From positions 124,001-188,000 of the forward strand of contig NZ_AMDP01000014.1 in assembly GCF_028128615.1 (NCBI RefSeq): a DNA stretch of 64,000 nucleotides, in the 5' to 3' direction. Origin of the DNA: Enterococcus sp. 5H. Lineage in GTDB: Bacteria; Bacillota; Bacilli; Lactobacillales; Enterococcaceae. Positions 1 to 10,246 of this stretch are shown piece by piece (position 1 is the stretch's first letter; each line of letters opens with the position of its first letter). The position numbers and the translations under genes were made by a program. The notes under the pieces were generated by a model. That model worked only from the letters and a program-made list of their open reading frames with translations, searched no databases and was not told the DNA's origin.

Positions 1-1440
1 GCGATGCTTTTAAGCCAAGGTTTTTTACCATTAAATCCGGAAAAACTGCCAGGAACTAGTTTGTCTTTGGCTTTTAATACAGCCGCAAGTTTTGTGACAA
101 ATACAAACTGGCAAGCCTATGCAGGGGAAGATACGTTGTCGATTTTTACTCAGGCATTTGGACTGACTGTTCAAAATTTTGTTTCAGCAGGCGTCGGGAT
201 TGCAGTTCTTTTTGTATTACTTCGTGGGTTTACTAATCGAACAAGTAAACATCTTGGGAATTTTTGGCAAGATTTGACGAAGGTTATTTTATATATTCTG
301 TTGCCGCTCTCTTTTATCGTATCTTTAATATTAATTTCGCAGGGAGTCGTTCAAACATTTGCAGGTTCAGTGGAAACAAGTAGTTTGGAGTTTGGCGAAA
401 AAATCTTTTTACCATTGGGAACAGTTGCTAGTCAAGTGGCGATTAAACAATTAGGGACAAACGGCGGCGGCTATTTTGGGGTCAATTCTGCTCATCCTTT
501 TGAAAATCCCAACTTAATTAGTAACTTTGTTGAGAATTTGTCAATCTTATTAATTCCAGTTGCTTTGATTGTGGCGTTTGGTTTATTCGTGAAAGAATGG
601 AAGCAAGGAAGAACAATTATGATTGTTTCCTTTGGTTTTTTGATTGCGGCTTTAATTGGTGTAACATTAAGCGAATATTATGGACCGTCATTTAGCCACG
701 TAATTGGGCAAATGAATATGGAAGGAAAAGAAACTCGTTTTGGCATTGGCTGGTCTAGTCTTTGGGCGGTCAGTACGACAGCTGCATCCAATGGGTCAGT
801 TAATAGTATGTTAGATAGTTTCACTCCGTTAGGCGGTTTGATTCCGATGTTTCTGATGCAGTTAGGGGAAATTATTTTCGGTGGAGTCGGTAGTGGTTTG
901 TACGGCATGCTGGTTTTTATTTTACTGGCAATCTTTATTGCAGGTTTGTTAGTGGGAAGAACTCCAGAGTATTTAGGGAAAAAAATCGAACCTTTCGATA
1001 TGAAAATGGTATGCTTAGTCATTTTAACACCGCTATTTTTAACTTTAATTGGCACGATGCTGTTTATTCTCAATCCGCAGGCAACTAGCTGGTTAACGAA
1101 TCAAGGACCGCATGCTTTTTCAGAGATTTTATATACATTTACATCTTTAGCTAATAATAATGGTAGTGCTTTTGCTGGACTTACAGCAGATACGACATTT
1201 TTAAATATTTTAGGTGGAATCATTATGATTCTCTCACGCTTTATACCTATGCTGGCAGTTATTTATCTAGCTTCAAATTTAGGGAAAAAGAAAATCGTCG
1301 CAACAGGTTCCGGTTCACTTTCAACAACGAACGCAACGTTTGTTACGATGTTAATTATCGTGATTTTAGTCGTTGGTGCACTAAGCTTTTTACCATCAAT
1401 GGCACTTGGACCAATTGCTGAACACTTTTTGACAAAATAA
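1..1440 (+). CDS. kdpA: Potassium-transporting ATPase subunit KdpA (5' partial)
   Basis: KdpA is the potassium-selective pore subunit of the high-affinity Kdp K+ pump in the cytoplasmic membrane. The reading frame is open from base 1, so the true start lies upstream; about 479 of the family's usual 550-560 residues are visible. Many hydrophobic segments are present, together with the conserved pore-loop segment [18 protein letters not shown] and further loops rich in NNGSAF and NGSVNS. kdpB follows after 19 bases, as expected for one operon. Any kdpF and the kdp promoter would be outside the window. Confidence 0.97.
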   Translation, partial: AMLLSQGFLPLNPEKLPGTSLSLAFNTAASFVTNTNWQAYAGEDTLSIFTQAFGLTVQNFVSAGVGIAVLFVLLRGFTNRTSKHLGNFWQDLTKVILYILLPLSFIVSLILISQGVVQTFAGSVETSSLEFGEKIFLPLGTVASQVAIKQLGTNGGGYFGVNSAHPFENPNLISNFVENLSILLIPVALIVAFGLFVKEWKQGRTIMIVSFGFLIAALIGVTLSEYYGPSFSHVIGQMNMEGKETRFGIGWSSLWAVSTTAASNGSVNSMLDSFTPLGGLIPMFLMQLGEIIFGGVGSGLYGMLVFILLAIFIAGLLVGRTPEYLGKKIEPFDMKMVCLVILTPLFLTLIGTMLFILNPQATSWLTNQGPHAFSEILYTFTSLANNNGSAFAGLTADTTFLNILGGIIMILSRFIPMLAVIYLASNLGKKKIVATGSGSLSTTNATFVTMLIIVILVVGALSFLPSMALGPIAEHFLTK

Positions 1441-1459
1441 GAAAAAGAAGGGGATTCCT

Positions 1460-3520
1460 TTGAAAAATACACAAGCGAAACGCAATGTTTACTTAGACGC
1501 GTTTAAATCATCGTTTCAAAAATTGGCACCTACAATTCAAATAAAAAATCCGGTTATGTTAGTTGTTTACACAGGTGCAATTTTAACAACAGTGCTTTAT
1601 ATACTTACTTTTTTTGGACATGTAGATGCTAACCCATTTTTTATTTTAGCGATTGCCATTATTTTATGGCTGACGATTTTGTTTGCTAACTTTGCTGAAT
1701 CAATTGCGGAAGGTCGCGGGAAAGCTCAGGCTGAAAGTTTAAAACAAGCGAAAAAAGAAGTAACAGCGCATAAAGTCGTTTCAATTGAAGCAGCTCAAAA
1801 TAAAGAATTTACACCAGTTCAATCATCTGAGTTGAAAAAAGGTGATTTAGTTTATGTAGCTGCGAATGAACAAATTCCGATGGATGGCGATGTCATTGAT
1901 GGTGCGGCTTCAGTAGATGAAAGTGCGATTACAGGAGAATCTGCTCCGGTTATTCGTGAATCTGGCGGTGACCGTAGTGCGGTAACAGGAGGAACCACGG
2001 TTGTTTCAGATTATTTAGTCATTAAAGTAACAGCGGAAAACGGCGAATCATTTTTAGATAAAATGATTTCAATGGTAGAAGGTACCGAGCGTAAAAAAAC
2101 ACCGAATGAAATTGGCTTGCAAATTATTTTAATCATGTTAACGATTATTTTCTTAGTCGTTTCAGCAACACTATTACCGTTTACCAAGTTTTCCAGTGAA
2201 TTAGTTGGAACAGGTTCCGCATTGTCATTAACAGTGATTATTGCTTTACTGGTTTGTTTAGCACCGACAACAATTGGTGCATTGGTTTCTTCTATTGGAA
2301 TTGCTGGCATGAGTCGTTTGAATAAAGAAAACGTAATTGCGATGAGTGGTCGTGCGATTGAAGCGGCTGGTGACGTCGATATTTTATTATTGGATAAAAC
2401 AGGAACCATTACTTTAGGAAATCGTCGAGCTAGTGAATTTATCCCTGTATCTGGAGTGAAAGAATATGAACTGGCAGATGCTGCTCAACTTTCTTCGTTA
2501 GCTGATGAAACAGCTGAAGGGCGCAGTATTGTGATTTTAGCAAAAGAAAAATTTGATATACGTGGTAGAGAGTTGAATCATACTGAAGTGACTTTTATTG
2601 AATTTACAGCTAAAACGCGAATGAGCGGCATTGATTACCAAGGTGCGGAAATCCGTAAAGGTGCAGCCGATACAATCAAAACACATGTCGAAAAAAATGG
2701 CAGCGTCTATCCAGAAGAGTGTGATACTATTGTCCAACGTGTGGCAAACGAAGGCGGAACCCCATTAGTTGTAGTAAAAGACAAACGAGTTCTCGGTGTG
2801 ATTTATTTAAAAGATATTGTCAAAAATGGTGTAAAAGAAAAATTTGATGATCTTCGTAAAATGGGAATTAAAACCATTATGATTACTGGTGATAATCCGA
2901 TGACGGCAGCCGCAATTGCTGCAGAAGCAGGAGTGGACGACTTTTTAGCTGAAGCAACCCCAGAAAATAAAATGAGCTTGATTCGTGATTATCAGGAAAA
3001 AGGACATTTGGTTGCTATGACAGGAGATGGCACTAATGATGCGCCGGCCTTGGCTCAAGCAGATGTTGCGGTTGCAATGAATACAGGGACACAAGCAGCT
3101 AAAGAAGCGGGAAATATGATCGATTTGGATTCGAGTCCAACGAAGTTAATAAGTATTGTAAAAATCGGTAAACAATTATTGATGACACGTGGCGCTTTAA
3201 CCACCTTTAGTATTGCGAATGATATCGCTAAGTATTTTGCGATTATTCCAGTATTATTCTTTAGTATTTACCCTGCATTAGATGCGTTGAATGTTATGAA
3301 ATTAACGAATCCCACGACGGCAATTCTTTCGGCGATTATCTATAATGCAGTGATTATTGTTGCGTTAATTCCATTAGCGTTAAAAGGTGTATCCTACAAA
3401 GAAAAACCAGCCAGCCAAATTTTACGACATAACTTATTAGTTTATGGGTTAGGCGGCGTTATTGCACCTTTTATCGCAATTAAATTGATCGATATGTTCT
3501 TGACACTTATTCTATTTTAG
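1460..3520 (+). CDS. kdpB: Potassium-transporting ATPase subunit KdpB
   Basis: Catalytic P-type ATPase subunit of the Kdp pump; ATP hydrolysis here powers K+ entry through KdpA. The 686-residue length is normal. The phosphorylation motif DKTGT has its aspartate at residue 312. The actuator-domain TGES motif is near residue 157, and the hinge motif TGDGTNDAP is near residue 520. Hydrophobic helices occur at both ends and in the middle. Translation starts at a TTG with an AAGGGG ribosome site eight bases upstream; there is no better ATG nearby. kdpC follows after 12 bases. Confidence 0.98.
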   Translation: MKNTQAKRNVYLDAFKSSFQKLAPTIQIKNPVMLVVYTGAILTTVLYILTFFGHVDANPFFILAIAIILWLTILFANFAESIAEGRGKAQAESLKQAKKEVTAHKVVSIEAAQNKEFTPVQSSELKKGDLVYVAANEQIPMDGDVIDGAASVDESAITGESAPVIRESGGDRSAVTGGTTVVSDYLVIKVTAENGESFLDKMISMVEGTERKKTPNEIGLQIILIMLTIIFLVVSATLLPFTKFSSELVGTGSALSLTVIIALLVCLAPTTIGALVSSIGIAGMSRLNKENVIAMSGRAIEAAGDVDILLLDKTGTITLGNRRASEFIPVSGVKEYELADAAQLSSLADETAEGRSIVILAKEKFDIRGRELNHTEVTFIEFTAKTRMSGIDYQGAEIRKGAADTIKTHVEKNGSVYPEECDTIVQRVANEGGTPLVVVKDKRVLGVIYLKDIVKNGVKEKFDDLRKMGIKTIMITGDNPMTAAAIAAEAGVDDFLAEATPENKMSLIRDYQEKGHLVAMTGDGTNDAPALAQADVAVAMNTGTQAAKEAGNMIDLDSSPTKLISIVKIGKQLLMTRGALTTFSIANDIAKYFAIIPVLFFSIYPALDALNVMKLTNPTTAILSAIIYNAVIIVALIPLALKGVSYKEKPASQILRHNLLVYGLGGVIAPFIAIKLIDMFLTLILF

Positions 3521-3532
3521 GAGCGAGGAACT

Positions 3533-4063
3533 GTGAAAAAAATTATGATTACCTCATTAAAAAGCATCGTACTTTTTACCTTGTTATGTGGTGTTGTCTA
3601 TACCGTTACTGTAACCGCTGTGGGACAAATACTATTCTCTAAACAAGCCAACGGCAGTGTCGTTAAACAGGAAATAAATGGAAAAACAGAAGTGATTGGA
3701 TCAAGTCTAATTGGACAAACATTTACTGGTGAAAATTATCTTCATGGACGTCCGACTAAAGTCAGTCAATTATCCCCAGTTTCCAAAATACAAGAAGAGT
3801 TGGTAAATGAACGAGTGAAACAAGCTGATGTAAAAGAATTGCCAATTGATTTAGTAACAGCTTCTGCCAGTGGACTTGATCCGGAAATATCTGTTGACGG
3901 AGCGATGAGTCAAGTGGAGCGGATTGCGGTAGCTAGAAACATGAAAAAAGCCGATGTCCGTGCTATAATCAAACAAAATATTGTCGGACTTAAAATGGGC
4001 TCAATTAGCTCACAACGTGTAAATGTTTTAGGTGTAAACCAACAGCTGGATGAGTCTGAATAA
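3533..4063 (+). CDS. kdpC: Potassium-transporting ATPase subunit KdpC
   Basis: Small single-pass subunit that stabilises the KdpFABC complex. It has 176 residues, slightly shorter than the usual 190. One N-terminal membrane helix (about residues 10-32) precedes a soluble domain with the family segments GSSLIGQTFTGENYLHGRPT and TASASGLDPEIS. The GTG start at 3533 has an AGGAGCGAGG ribosome site directly upstream that overlaps the kdpB stop; an in-frame ATG at 3545 lacks comparable spacing. The stop lies three bases before the first possible kdpD start. Confidence 0.97.
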   Translation: MKKIMITSLKSIVLFTLLCGVVYTVTVTAVGQILFSKQANGSVVKQEINGKTEVIGSSLIGQTFTGENYLHGRPTKVSQLSPVSKIQEELVNERVKQADVKELPIDLVTASASGLDPEISVDGAMSQVERIAVARNMKKADVRAIIKQNIVGLKMGSISSQRVNVLGVNQQLDESE

Positions 4064-4066
4064 AGG

Positions 4067-6754
4067 ATGGAATCAAAAGTGGAAGAGGAACGTTTAGATC
4101 CGGAACAACTTTTAGCCAAGTGGAAGAAGAACGAACAAAGCCTGAGGTCTGGTAGACTGAAGGTTTTCTTCGGTTATGCGGCTGGTGTGGGAAAAACATA
4201 TGCCATGTTAAAAGAAGCCCACGAACAAAAAGCTGAGGGCAAAGATATCTTGATTGGCTATGTAGAACCTCATGCACGACCTGAAACGGCCGCTTTAGTA
4301 ACAGGACTGCCAAATTTACCTACAAAAGCATATGAATATAAAGGTATCACAATCAATGAATTCGACGTTGATCTTGCGTTAGAAAAGAAACCAGAGATTA
4401 TTTTAGTCGATGAATTGGCACATACAAATGCGATTGGTGCTAGAAATAAAAAAAGATATCAGGATATTGAGGAATTATTAAAAGCTGGAATCGATGTTTA
4501 TACAACCGTCAATGTTCAACATATAGAAAGCCTAAATGACATCGTTGAGCAAATCACAGGTGTTCATATTTCTGAAACGGTACCAGATACATTTTTTGAA
4601 ACAAGTTCCTTGAAAGTTGTCGATATTGAAACAGAAGAACTGCTGGAACGTTTAAGACAAGGAAAAATTTATCAATCAGATAACGCCAAAAAAGCCATGG
4701 CTAATTTCTTCAAAACAGATAACTTAACTTTATTGCGTGGAATGGCTATCCGTAAAGCTTCGGATCATATAAATACAACCAATCAGCAAGAAACGCAAAA
4801 AAACACTGGTATTCATTCGAAACTATTAACAATCATCGACGAAAAAAATCCGGAAATGACTAAAAAATGTCTACGCTGGACAGCTCGTTTAGCCCAAGCT
4901 CTCGGGACAGAATGGATCGCATTAGAAATTTTAGAAGACATGTCGGAACATACCGAATCAGATAACTCAAAATTAGCAGCGAAATTAGGTGGAGAAGTTG
5001 TCACTTTAGAAAGCGACAATCAAAGAGAAACTATCGTACAGTATGTGAAGATGCGCGGTGTTACAGACTTAGTAATGGGTAAAGCAATTAAGCGCTCACG
5101 TTTTATCCGTTTATATCGGCCTGATTTAGAAGATGAATTAGTGTCATTTATCCCAGATGTTGATATTCATTTGGTCCCTTATCAAGCGAAAAAATATTTG
5201 CTTAATAAGTATACTGTTAAGAAAAAAAATCTAAATAGTATTTTTACCTGGAAAGATTTTTACATGACAATCGGCTTATTGGCTATTGCGACAATTCTTT
5301 CCGAATTTGGGTCCTATTATCATATTGGCGATCAGAATTTAATTTTGATTTATATTCTTTTTGTGTTGCTGGTAGCTCGGGTGACTACGGGATATTTGTG
5401 GGCAGCACTTTCGTCAATTGTTAGTGTGCTGATGTTTAATTGGTTTTTTGTCGATCCGCTTTTCTCGCTGACGGTATATAAGCAAGGTTATCCTTTAACG
5501 TTAGTGTTTATGTTGCTGGTAGCTCTTTTAATCAGTAACTTAATGATGCAAATCAAAAAGCAAGCATTCTACGCAATGAAACGGGAGCACCAATTAGAAA
5601 TTTTATATGAATTGAATAAAAAATACTTAGTTGCTCGTAACCAAAAAGAGATTCTTTTAACAACCGCCGAATATCTATCAAATATGCTGGATCGTCAAGT
5701 GGTCTTGTATGATGAAGAAGATGTTCGAAATCCGGTCGGAGCGCCAATCAAAGGGCCATTAAGAAGCTTAGAAGAACTAGCTGTCGCCAACTGGGTTTTT
5801 GTAAATCAAAAAGAAGCCGGTTTTGGAACGGATACTTTGATGGGAGCAAAAGCCTTGTATTTACCAGTTTTATCAAATGGAGTGACACTTGCGGTTATCG
5901 GTATTGAAAAAAATAAAGAAAACCCAATTACAGATGAGGTTATTACCTTTTTAGAATTGGTTGCGACACAACTTTCTTTAGCAATTGAGCAAAGTAATTT
6001 GACTTCTGAACGGCAACAAATTCTTTTTGAAAATGAAAAAGAACGTATGCGGGGGAACCTACTACGTGCTATTTCTCATGATTTGCGTACACCATTAACT
6101 GGAATTTCAGGCTCTGTTGAAACTATTTTAGGGGATCAAGATACAGTAGCATTATCAGCAGAAACGAAACGTAAATTACTAGTTGGGATTAAAGAAGATG
6201 CTGATTGGCTGATTCGAATGGTCGAAAATTTACTTTCTGTAACGCGAATTAATGAAGAGACAATGAAAGTAGCTAAAAGTAAAGAAGCCGCCGAAGAAGT
6301 GGTTTCATCTGCGATTCAGCGAATTAGAAAAAGTTATCCTGAAAGCCAAATTAAGGTTGCGCTTCCAGACGAATTTATTTTAGTACCGATGGATTCGATT
6401 TTGATTGAGCAAGTATTGTTTAATTTAATAGAAAATGCGATTCGTCATTCAAATAGCCAGTCCGAAATTTTAGTTGCTGTTTCATTTAATATCAAGGACA
6501 TTACTTTTGAAGTAGCCGATCAAGGAAAAGGTCTGACTGATGAACAAATTAAAATGTTGAATAGTGGGATGTCTAAACAAAATATTCCAGTTGACTCAAA
6601 AACTGGGATGGGGATTGGCTTATCGATCGTTAAAACAATTATCATGGCTCACGATGGTTCGCTTCATGTAGAAAACAGACCACAAGGCGGCGCGGCTTTT
6701 GTATTTACGTTACCTTTAGAACGAAAGGAGCAAATGGAATGGCAGAAATTTTGA
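4067..6754 (+). CDS. kdpD: Sensor histidine kinase KdpD
   Basis: Membrane sensor kinase that controls the kdp operon through KdpE. Order of parts in 895 residues: N-terminal KdpD domain with Walker A GYAAGVGKT (residues 36-44), a universal-stress-like region (about 245-370), four close hydrophobic helices (about 400-495), a GAF-like region, then the kinase core with phospho-acceptor His671 in AISHDLRTPLTG and ATPase boxes NLIENAIRHS and GMGIGLSIV. The ATG at 4067 lies only three bases after kdpC. A GTG at 4079, about ten bases after an AAGGA ribosome site, is an equally good start. The gene overlaps kdpE by 16 bases. Confidence 0.97.
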   Translation: MESKVEEERLDPEQLLAKWKKNEQSLRSGRLKVFFGYAAGVGKTYAMLKEAHEQKAEGKDILIGYVEPHARPETAALVTGLPNLPTKAYEYKGITINEFDVDLALEKKPEIILVDELAHTNAIGARNKKRYQDIEELLKAGIDVYTTVNVQHIESLNDIVEQITGVHISETVPDTFFETSSLKVVDIETEELLERLRQGKIYQSDNAKKAMANFFKTDNLTLLRGMAIRKASDHINTTNQQETQKNTGIHSKLLTIIDEKNPEMTKKCLRWTARLAQALGTEWIALEILEDMSEHTESDNSKLAAKLGGEVVTLESDNQRETIVQYVKMRGVTDLVMGKAIKRSRFIRLYRPDLEDELVSFIPDVDIHLVPYQAKKYLLNKYTVKKKNLNSIFTWKDFYMTIGLLAIATILSEFGSYYHIGDQNLILIYILFVLLVARVTTGYLWAALSSIVSVLMFNWFFVDPLFSLTVYKQGYPLTLVFMLLVALLISNLMMQIKKQAFYAMKREHQLEILYELNKKYLVARNQKEILLTTAEYLSNMLDRQVVLYDEEDVRNPVGAPIKGPLRSLEELAVANWVFVNQKEAGFGTDTLMGAKALYLPVLSNGVTLAVIGIEKNKENPITDEVITFLELVATQLSLAIEQSNLTSERQQILFENEKERMRGNLLRAISHDLRTPLTGISGSVETILGDQDTVALSAETKRKLLVGIKEDADWLIRMVENLLSVTRINEETMKVAKSKEAAEEVVSSAIQRIRKSYPESQIKVALPDEFILVPMDSILIEQVLFNLIENAIRHSNSQSEILVAVSFNIKDITFEVADQGKGLTDEQIKMLNSGMSKQNIPVDSKTGMGIGLSIVKTIIMAHDGSLHVENRPQGGAAFVFTLPLERKEQMEWQKF

Positions 6755-7425
6755 TTATTGAAGATGATGATGTGATCGGAGAATTTATTGGTGCTATCTT
6801 ACAAAAAGAAAAACACGAAATTCGTTTAGCGTACTCGGCTTTAGAGGGACTGTCTACTTTTCGGATGTGGAATTTTGATTTGATTTTACTGGATCTAGGC
6901 TTGCCAGATCAAGATGGAATGGAAGTGCTAAAAAAAATCCGTGAAACGTCGCAAGTTCCAATTATTATTATTTCCGCGCGAGATCATGAAGATAACAAAG
7001 TTGAAGCTTTGGATTTAGGTGCCGATGATTATATCACAAAACCCTTTGGGACTCCTGAGTTGCTAGCTAGAATTAGAACGGCATTAAGGCATGCGGCGAG
7101 TACACCTGAGGCACAAAATGAAGTCAAAAAAATCATTAATGGAGATTTATGTATTGATATTGAACATCATCGGGTTACCAAAAATGGTCAACTAATCCAT
7201 TTAACACCTAACGAATATAAAATTATCCAAGTCCTTGGTGAAAATTTAGGTAAAGTCCTGACACATACTTACCTATCACAAAAAGTTTGGGGCCCTTATA
7301 GCAATGAAAGCCAAACACTACGGGTAAATATGTCCAATATTCGTAAAAAAATTGAAACTAATCCGGTTGAACCAGAATATATTTTAACTGAAATTGGCAT
7401 TGGTTATCGGATGCTGGAAAAATAA
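6739..7425 (+). CDS. kdpE: KdpE response regulator (OmpR/PhoB type)
   Basis: DNA-binding response regulator partnered with KdpD. The receiver domain has the acidic pocket EDDD (residues 8-11), phospho-acceptor Asp52 in LLDLGLPDQDG, and the conserved lysine in ITKPFG. The C-terminal winged helix (about residues 130-226) contains LTPNEYKIIQVL and RVNMSNIRKKIE. The start is ATG 6739 inside kdpD with GAAAGGAG upstream, so kdpD and kdpE are translationally coupled. It is the last gene of the operon and is followed by a strong hairpin terminator. Confidence 0.97.
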   Translation: MAEILIIEDDDVIGEFIGAILQKEKHEIRLAYSALEGLSTFRMWNFDLILLDLGLPDQDGMEVLKKIRETSQVPIIIISARDHEDNKVEALDLGADDYITKPFGTPELLARIRTALRHAASTPEAQNEVKKIINGDLCIDIEHHRVTKNGQLIHLTPNEYKIIQVLGENLGKVLTHTYLSQKVWGPYSNESQTLRVNMSNIRKKIETNPVEPEYILTEIGIGYRMLEK

Positions 7426-7437
7426 AATTGAATTGTT

Positions 7438-7489
7438 AAAAAGCAGTAAAGAGAAAATTAAAACGTTTTTCTCTCTACTGCTTTTTAAT
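7438..7489. terminator. Bidirectional terminator between kdpE and the lipoprotein gene
   Basis: Arms AAAAAGCAGTAAAGAGAAAA (7438-7457) and its near-perfect complement (about 7465-7486) form a roughly 20-bp stem with one mismatch and a short loop. Runs of A on the left and T on the right let it work for both converging genes. Confidence 0.9.
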
Positions 7490-7490
7490 A

Positions 7491-8060
7491 TTAATCTACT
7501 TTTGTATAACCGCTATCTAATAATAGTTTTTCAGATTGAGACATGCTAACAAACTTAGCATTTTCTGAACCTTCATCTACTATCGAACCAGTCAATTTTG
7601 CTACTTCTTGTAAGTCAGCTTTTGAATAGTCTACTTCTGTATTCTCAATTAATTGATCTTCTTGATAATCGATAGTATGAGTAACTCCTTTAACATTACT
7701 GAATTGCTCTACCACGCTTGCAAGTGCTTCTTGCGCTTGTTCTTTAGAGTCAATTCCCATAGCTGCATAATTCCCGATAGATGTTGTTGTTTGTTTTAAA
7801 ACTAAATCTCCCATGTAGCTGTAAACCATTTGAATGTTAACTCCATTTTGTTCAATCTCAAAAGTAGCAGTTTTTAGAGCAACTGGTTCATCATCGGATG
7901 ATTCTGTGTTAATTATTGAACTTGATTCTTGAATGTCCGCTTTATTTTCAGTTTTCACACTATTTTTTGTTGCTGAAGTGTTGTTAGTTTTGACGTTAGA
8001 ACAACCAATCATTAAAATCCCTAAACCTAATGTTGCAAGTGATAAAATCCCCTTTTTCAT
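7491..8060 (-). CDS. YehR-like lipoprotein (DUF1307)
   Basis: A 189-residue secreted lipoprotein of unknown role. The N-terminus has a lysine-rich start, a hydrophobic stretch and the lipobox MIGC, so Cys20 should carry the lipid and anchor the protein on the outer face of the membrane. A Ser/Thr/Asn-rich linker (about residues 21-60) precedes the domain. The body matches the DUF1307/YehR pattern: FEIEQNGVNIQMVYSY, then QTTTSIGNYAAMGI, then KGVTHTIDYQED. An AGGAGG ribosome site precedes the ATG. It converges with kdpE and shares the terminator between them. No substrate can be inferred. Confidence 0.85.
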   Translation of the reverse strand: MKKGILSLATLGLGILMIGCSNVKTNNTSATKNSVKTENKADIQESSSIINTESSDDEPVALKTATFEIEQNGVNIQMVYSYMGDLVLKQTTTSIGNYAAMGIDSKEQAQEALASVVEQFSNVKGVTHTIDYQEDQLIENTEVDYSKADLQEVAKLTGSIVDEGSENAKFVSMSQSEKLLLDSGYTKVD

Positions 8061-8252
8061 TTTTTCCTCCTAATTAAATATATTATTGTATCCATTTAAC
8101 TCTACACTAGTTTGATTATCTTTGGAAGATTAAAATGACAGATGTTTTTAAATTAGGATAGAAAATATTGTTAGGTATGTAGAACTTGTGTCTGAAGTGT
8201 CAAATAGTGCTATCATCTAATTAAAGATAGGCGATTGAAAGGAGTGATATAA

Positions 8253-9371
8253 ATGAAAGTTGTCATAGCTATTGATTCAATGAAAGGTTCAATTTCGAGT
8301 ATTACAGCCAACAAAATAGTTGGAGAAGTTTTTTCTAAGTATGGGCATGAAATCACTCAGGTTGCAATTGCGGATGGTGGCGAAGGAACTGTTGATGCTG
8401 TGGTCAAAAATAACAATGGTAAGAAAATAGCTGCCGTTGTTCATGGACTGTATAACCAAAAGATTTCAACCGATTTTGGCTGGTTCGAAACGGAAAAATT
8501 AGCTGTTATTGAATCAGCCGCAGCATCTGGGATTCAATTTTTAGACGGAACTCAAAAAACACATCCGCTGAATACATCTTCCTATGGAACTGGGGAATTA
8601 ATTTTAGCAGCTATAAAACAAGGCGCAAAGACAATTGTTGTCGGTTTAGGCGGCACCGGGACGGTTGATGGCGGCGTCGGTTTGCTTGCTGCATTAGGTG
8701 TAGAGTTTTTTGATAAACAGCATCACTTGCTGTCAACTACGGGAGGAGAATTGGGAGAAATTGAATATTTTTCAGTAAAAAATCTTAATCCACAATTAGC
8801 CGATGTTACTTTCATAATTGCCTCAGATGTGACTAGTCCGTTGTTAGGTGATAGTGGGGCAGTGTATATGTTTGGTCGTCAAAAAGGAATTCAAGAAGAT
8901 CAATTAGCAGATTATGAAGAAAGTATGCGGCATTATCAAAAAGTTATTACGGGAGAAAATTTATCTGTTGAAGGTGATGGTGCTGCTGGTGGAATTGGTT
9001 TTGCTCTTCGGGTATTTTTAAAAGGCACTACTTATTCGGGATTTAATTTTATCTCAGAACAAACAAGTTTAGAAAAATTAATTCAGGAAGCGGATTTGGT
9101 TATCACAGGTGAAGGGAAAATGGATAAGCAGAGTTTACAAGGGAAAGTTCCAGTGGGAATCGGTCGCTTAGCTAAAAAACGCCAAGTGCCTGTTATTGCT
9201 TTTGTCGGTAGTTTTTCAGGCGACGAAACACTTTTCGCTAAAGAAGGTGTATCCGTAATTGTACCGATTATTGACGACCTGACCACCTTGGAACAAGCGA
9301 TGATAAATGCAGAACAGAACCTCAAAAGGTGTGCAGAACGAACAATTCGCTTAGTAAGTTTAGTTAAATGA
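8253..9371 (+). CDS. Glycerate kinase (GlxK/GarK family)
   Basis: Phosphorylates D-glycerate with ATP (to 2- or 3-phosphoglycerate, depending on subgroup), feeding lower glycolysis in the cytoplasm. The 372-residue length is standard. Family landmarks are the N-terminal AIDSMKGSISS, the segment ADGGEGTVDA, the glycine-rich GLGGTGTVDGGVGLLAALG, and the C-terminal TGEGKMDKQSLQGKVPVG. An AAAGGAGTG ribosome site precedes ATG 8253. It is a single gene with its own terminator; no glycerate transporter or tartronate pathway gene is adjacent, so its physiological context is not shown here. Confidence 0.93.
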   Translation: MKVVIAIDSMKGSISSITANKIVGEVFSKYGHEITQVAIADGGEGTVDAVVKNNNGKKIAAVVHGLYNQKISTDFGWFETEKLAVIESAAASGIQFLDGTQKTHPLNTSSYGTGELILAAIKQGAKTIVVGLGGTGTVDGGVGLLAALGVEFFDKQHHLLSTTGGELGEIEYFSVKNLNPQLADVTFIIASDVTSPLLGDSGAVYMFGRQKGIQEDQLADYEESMRHYQKVITGENLSVEGDGAAGGIGFALRVFLKGTTYSGFNFISEQTSLEKLIQEADLVITGEGKMDKQSLQGKVPVGIGRLAKKRQVPVIAFVGSFSGDETLFAKEGVSVIVPIIDDLTTLEQAMINAEQNLKRCAERTIRLVSLVK

Positions 9372-9405
9372 AAAAGGTTGGTTTTTTGTTATAAAATAGA
9401 CAAGA

Positions 9406-9449
9406 ACAGTTGTGGTTAGCTGAGTAAACGAGCCGCAGCTGTTTTTTTA
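9406..9449 (+). terminator. Terminator after glycerate kinase
   Basis: Stem ACAGTTGTGGTTAGC against AGCCGCAGCTGT, pairing with several G-U wobbles, followed by seven or more T residues. Confidence 0.75.
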
Positions 9450-9565
9450 TAAAAATGAGTTTTTACATAAATAGATCGGACTTAAGTACCATGACAAGTG
9501 CTGAGACTTAGTTCAAAATAGGCTAGGTAAGTTTGAAATGGATTCACAAATAATGGAGGGGTAAT

Positions 9566-10246
9566 ATGTCTGTCATCGAAGCAAAAAATATCAAAAAAAG
9601 TTATGGACGAAATGAAACAAAATTTGATGCACTAAAAGGTGTTGATTTAAAAATTGAAGCAGGGGAGTCTGTCGCAATCGTTGGGAAAAGTGGTTCTGGG
9701 AAATCTACTTTTATGCATATTTTAGCACTATTGGATCAACCAACATCGGGTGAAATTTTACTAAACGATCAAAATGTTACTAGTATTAGTAAAAAAGCCT
9801 TAAACAAAACTAGAAATAAAGAATTTGGTTTTGTTTTCCAACAATTTTTTATGAATCCTAAAGATACTGTTTTAAACAATGTTATGCTACCGTTAAAAAT
9901 TGGCGGTATCTCAAATAGCAAACGTAAAGAGATGGCACTTGAAGCTCTGAAAGCTGTTGAGTTAGACGATAAAATCAATAACAAAGCCAATAATTTATCT
10001 GGAGGACAAAAACAGCGAGTATGTATTGCTAGAGCGTTAGTTAATAACCCTCAAATCATTTTTGCAGATGAACCTACGGGTAATCTGGATTCTACAACAG
10101 GTGAAAAGATCGAACAGCTTTTATTCGATTTGAATAAGAAAAAAGGGATCACGTTAATAATTGTAACGCATGATCCGGAGTTAGCAGAGCGCTGTGATCG
10201 ACAAATTCATGTTCGAGATGGACTTATTGTAGGAGGGGACAACTAA
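9566..10246 (+). CDS. ABC transporter ATP-binding protein (MacB/LolD-like)
   Basis: Cytoplasmic ATPase of an export-type ABC system of the MacB/YtrE/LolD class. In 226 residues: Walker A GKSGSGKST (residues 40-48), Q-loop VFQQFFMNP, signature LSGGQKQRV, Walker B IIFADEPTG and the switch histidine in IIVTHD. GGAGGGG lies seven bases before the ATG. The stop codon is directly followed by the ATG of the permease at 10247, so the two form one unit. No regulator or accessory membrane-fusion gene is adjacent; the substrate is unknown (antimicrobial peptide or lipid export are possibilities). Confidence 0.93.
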   Translation: MSVIEAKNIKKSYGRNETKFDALKGVDLKIEAGESVAIVGKSGSGKSTFMHILALLDQPTSGEILLNDQNVTSISKKALNKTRNKEFGFVFQQFFMNPKDTVLNNVMLPLKIGGISNSKRKEMALEALKAVELDDKINNKANNLSGGQKQRVCIARALVNNPQIIFADEPTGNLDSTTGEKIEQLLFDLNKKKGITLIIVTHDPELAERCDRQIHVRDGLIVGGDN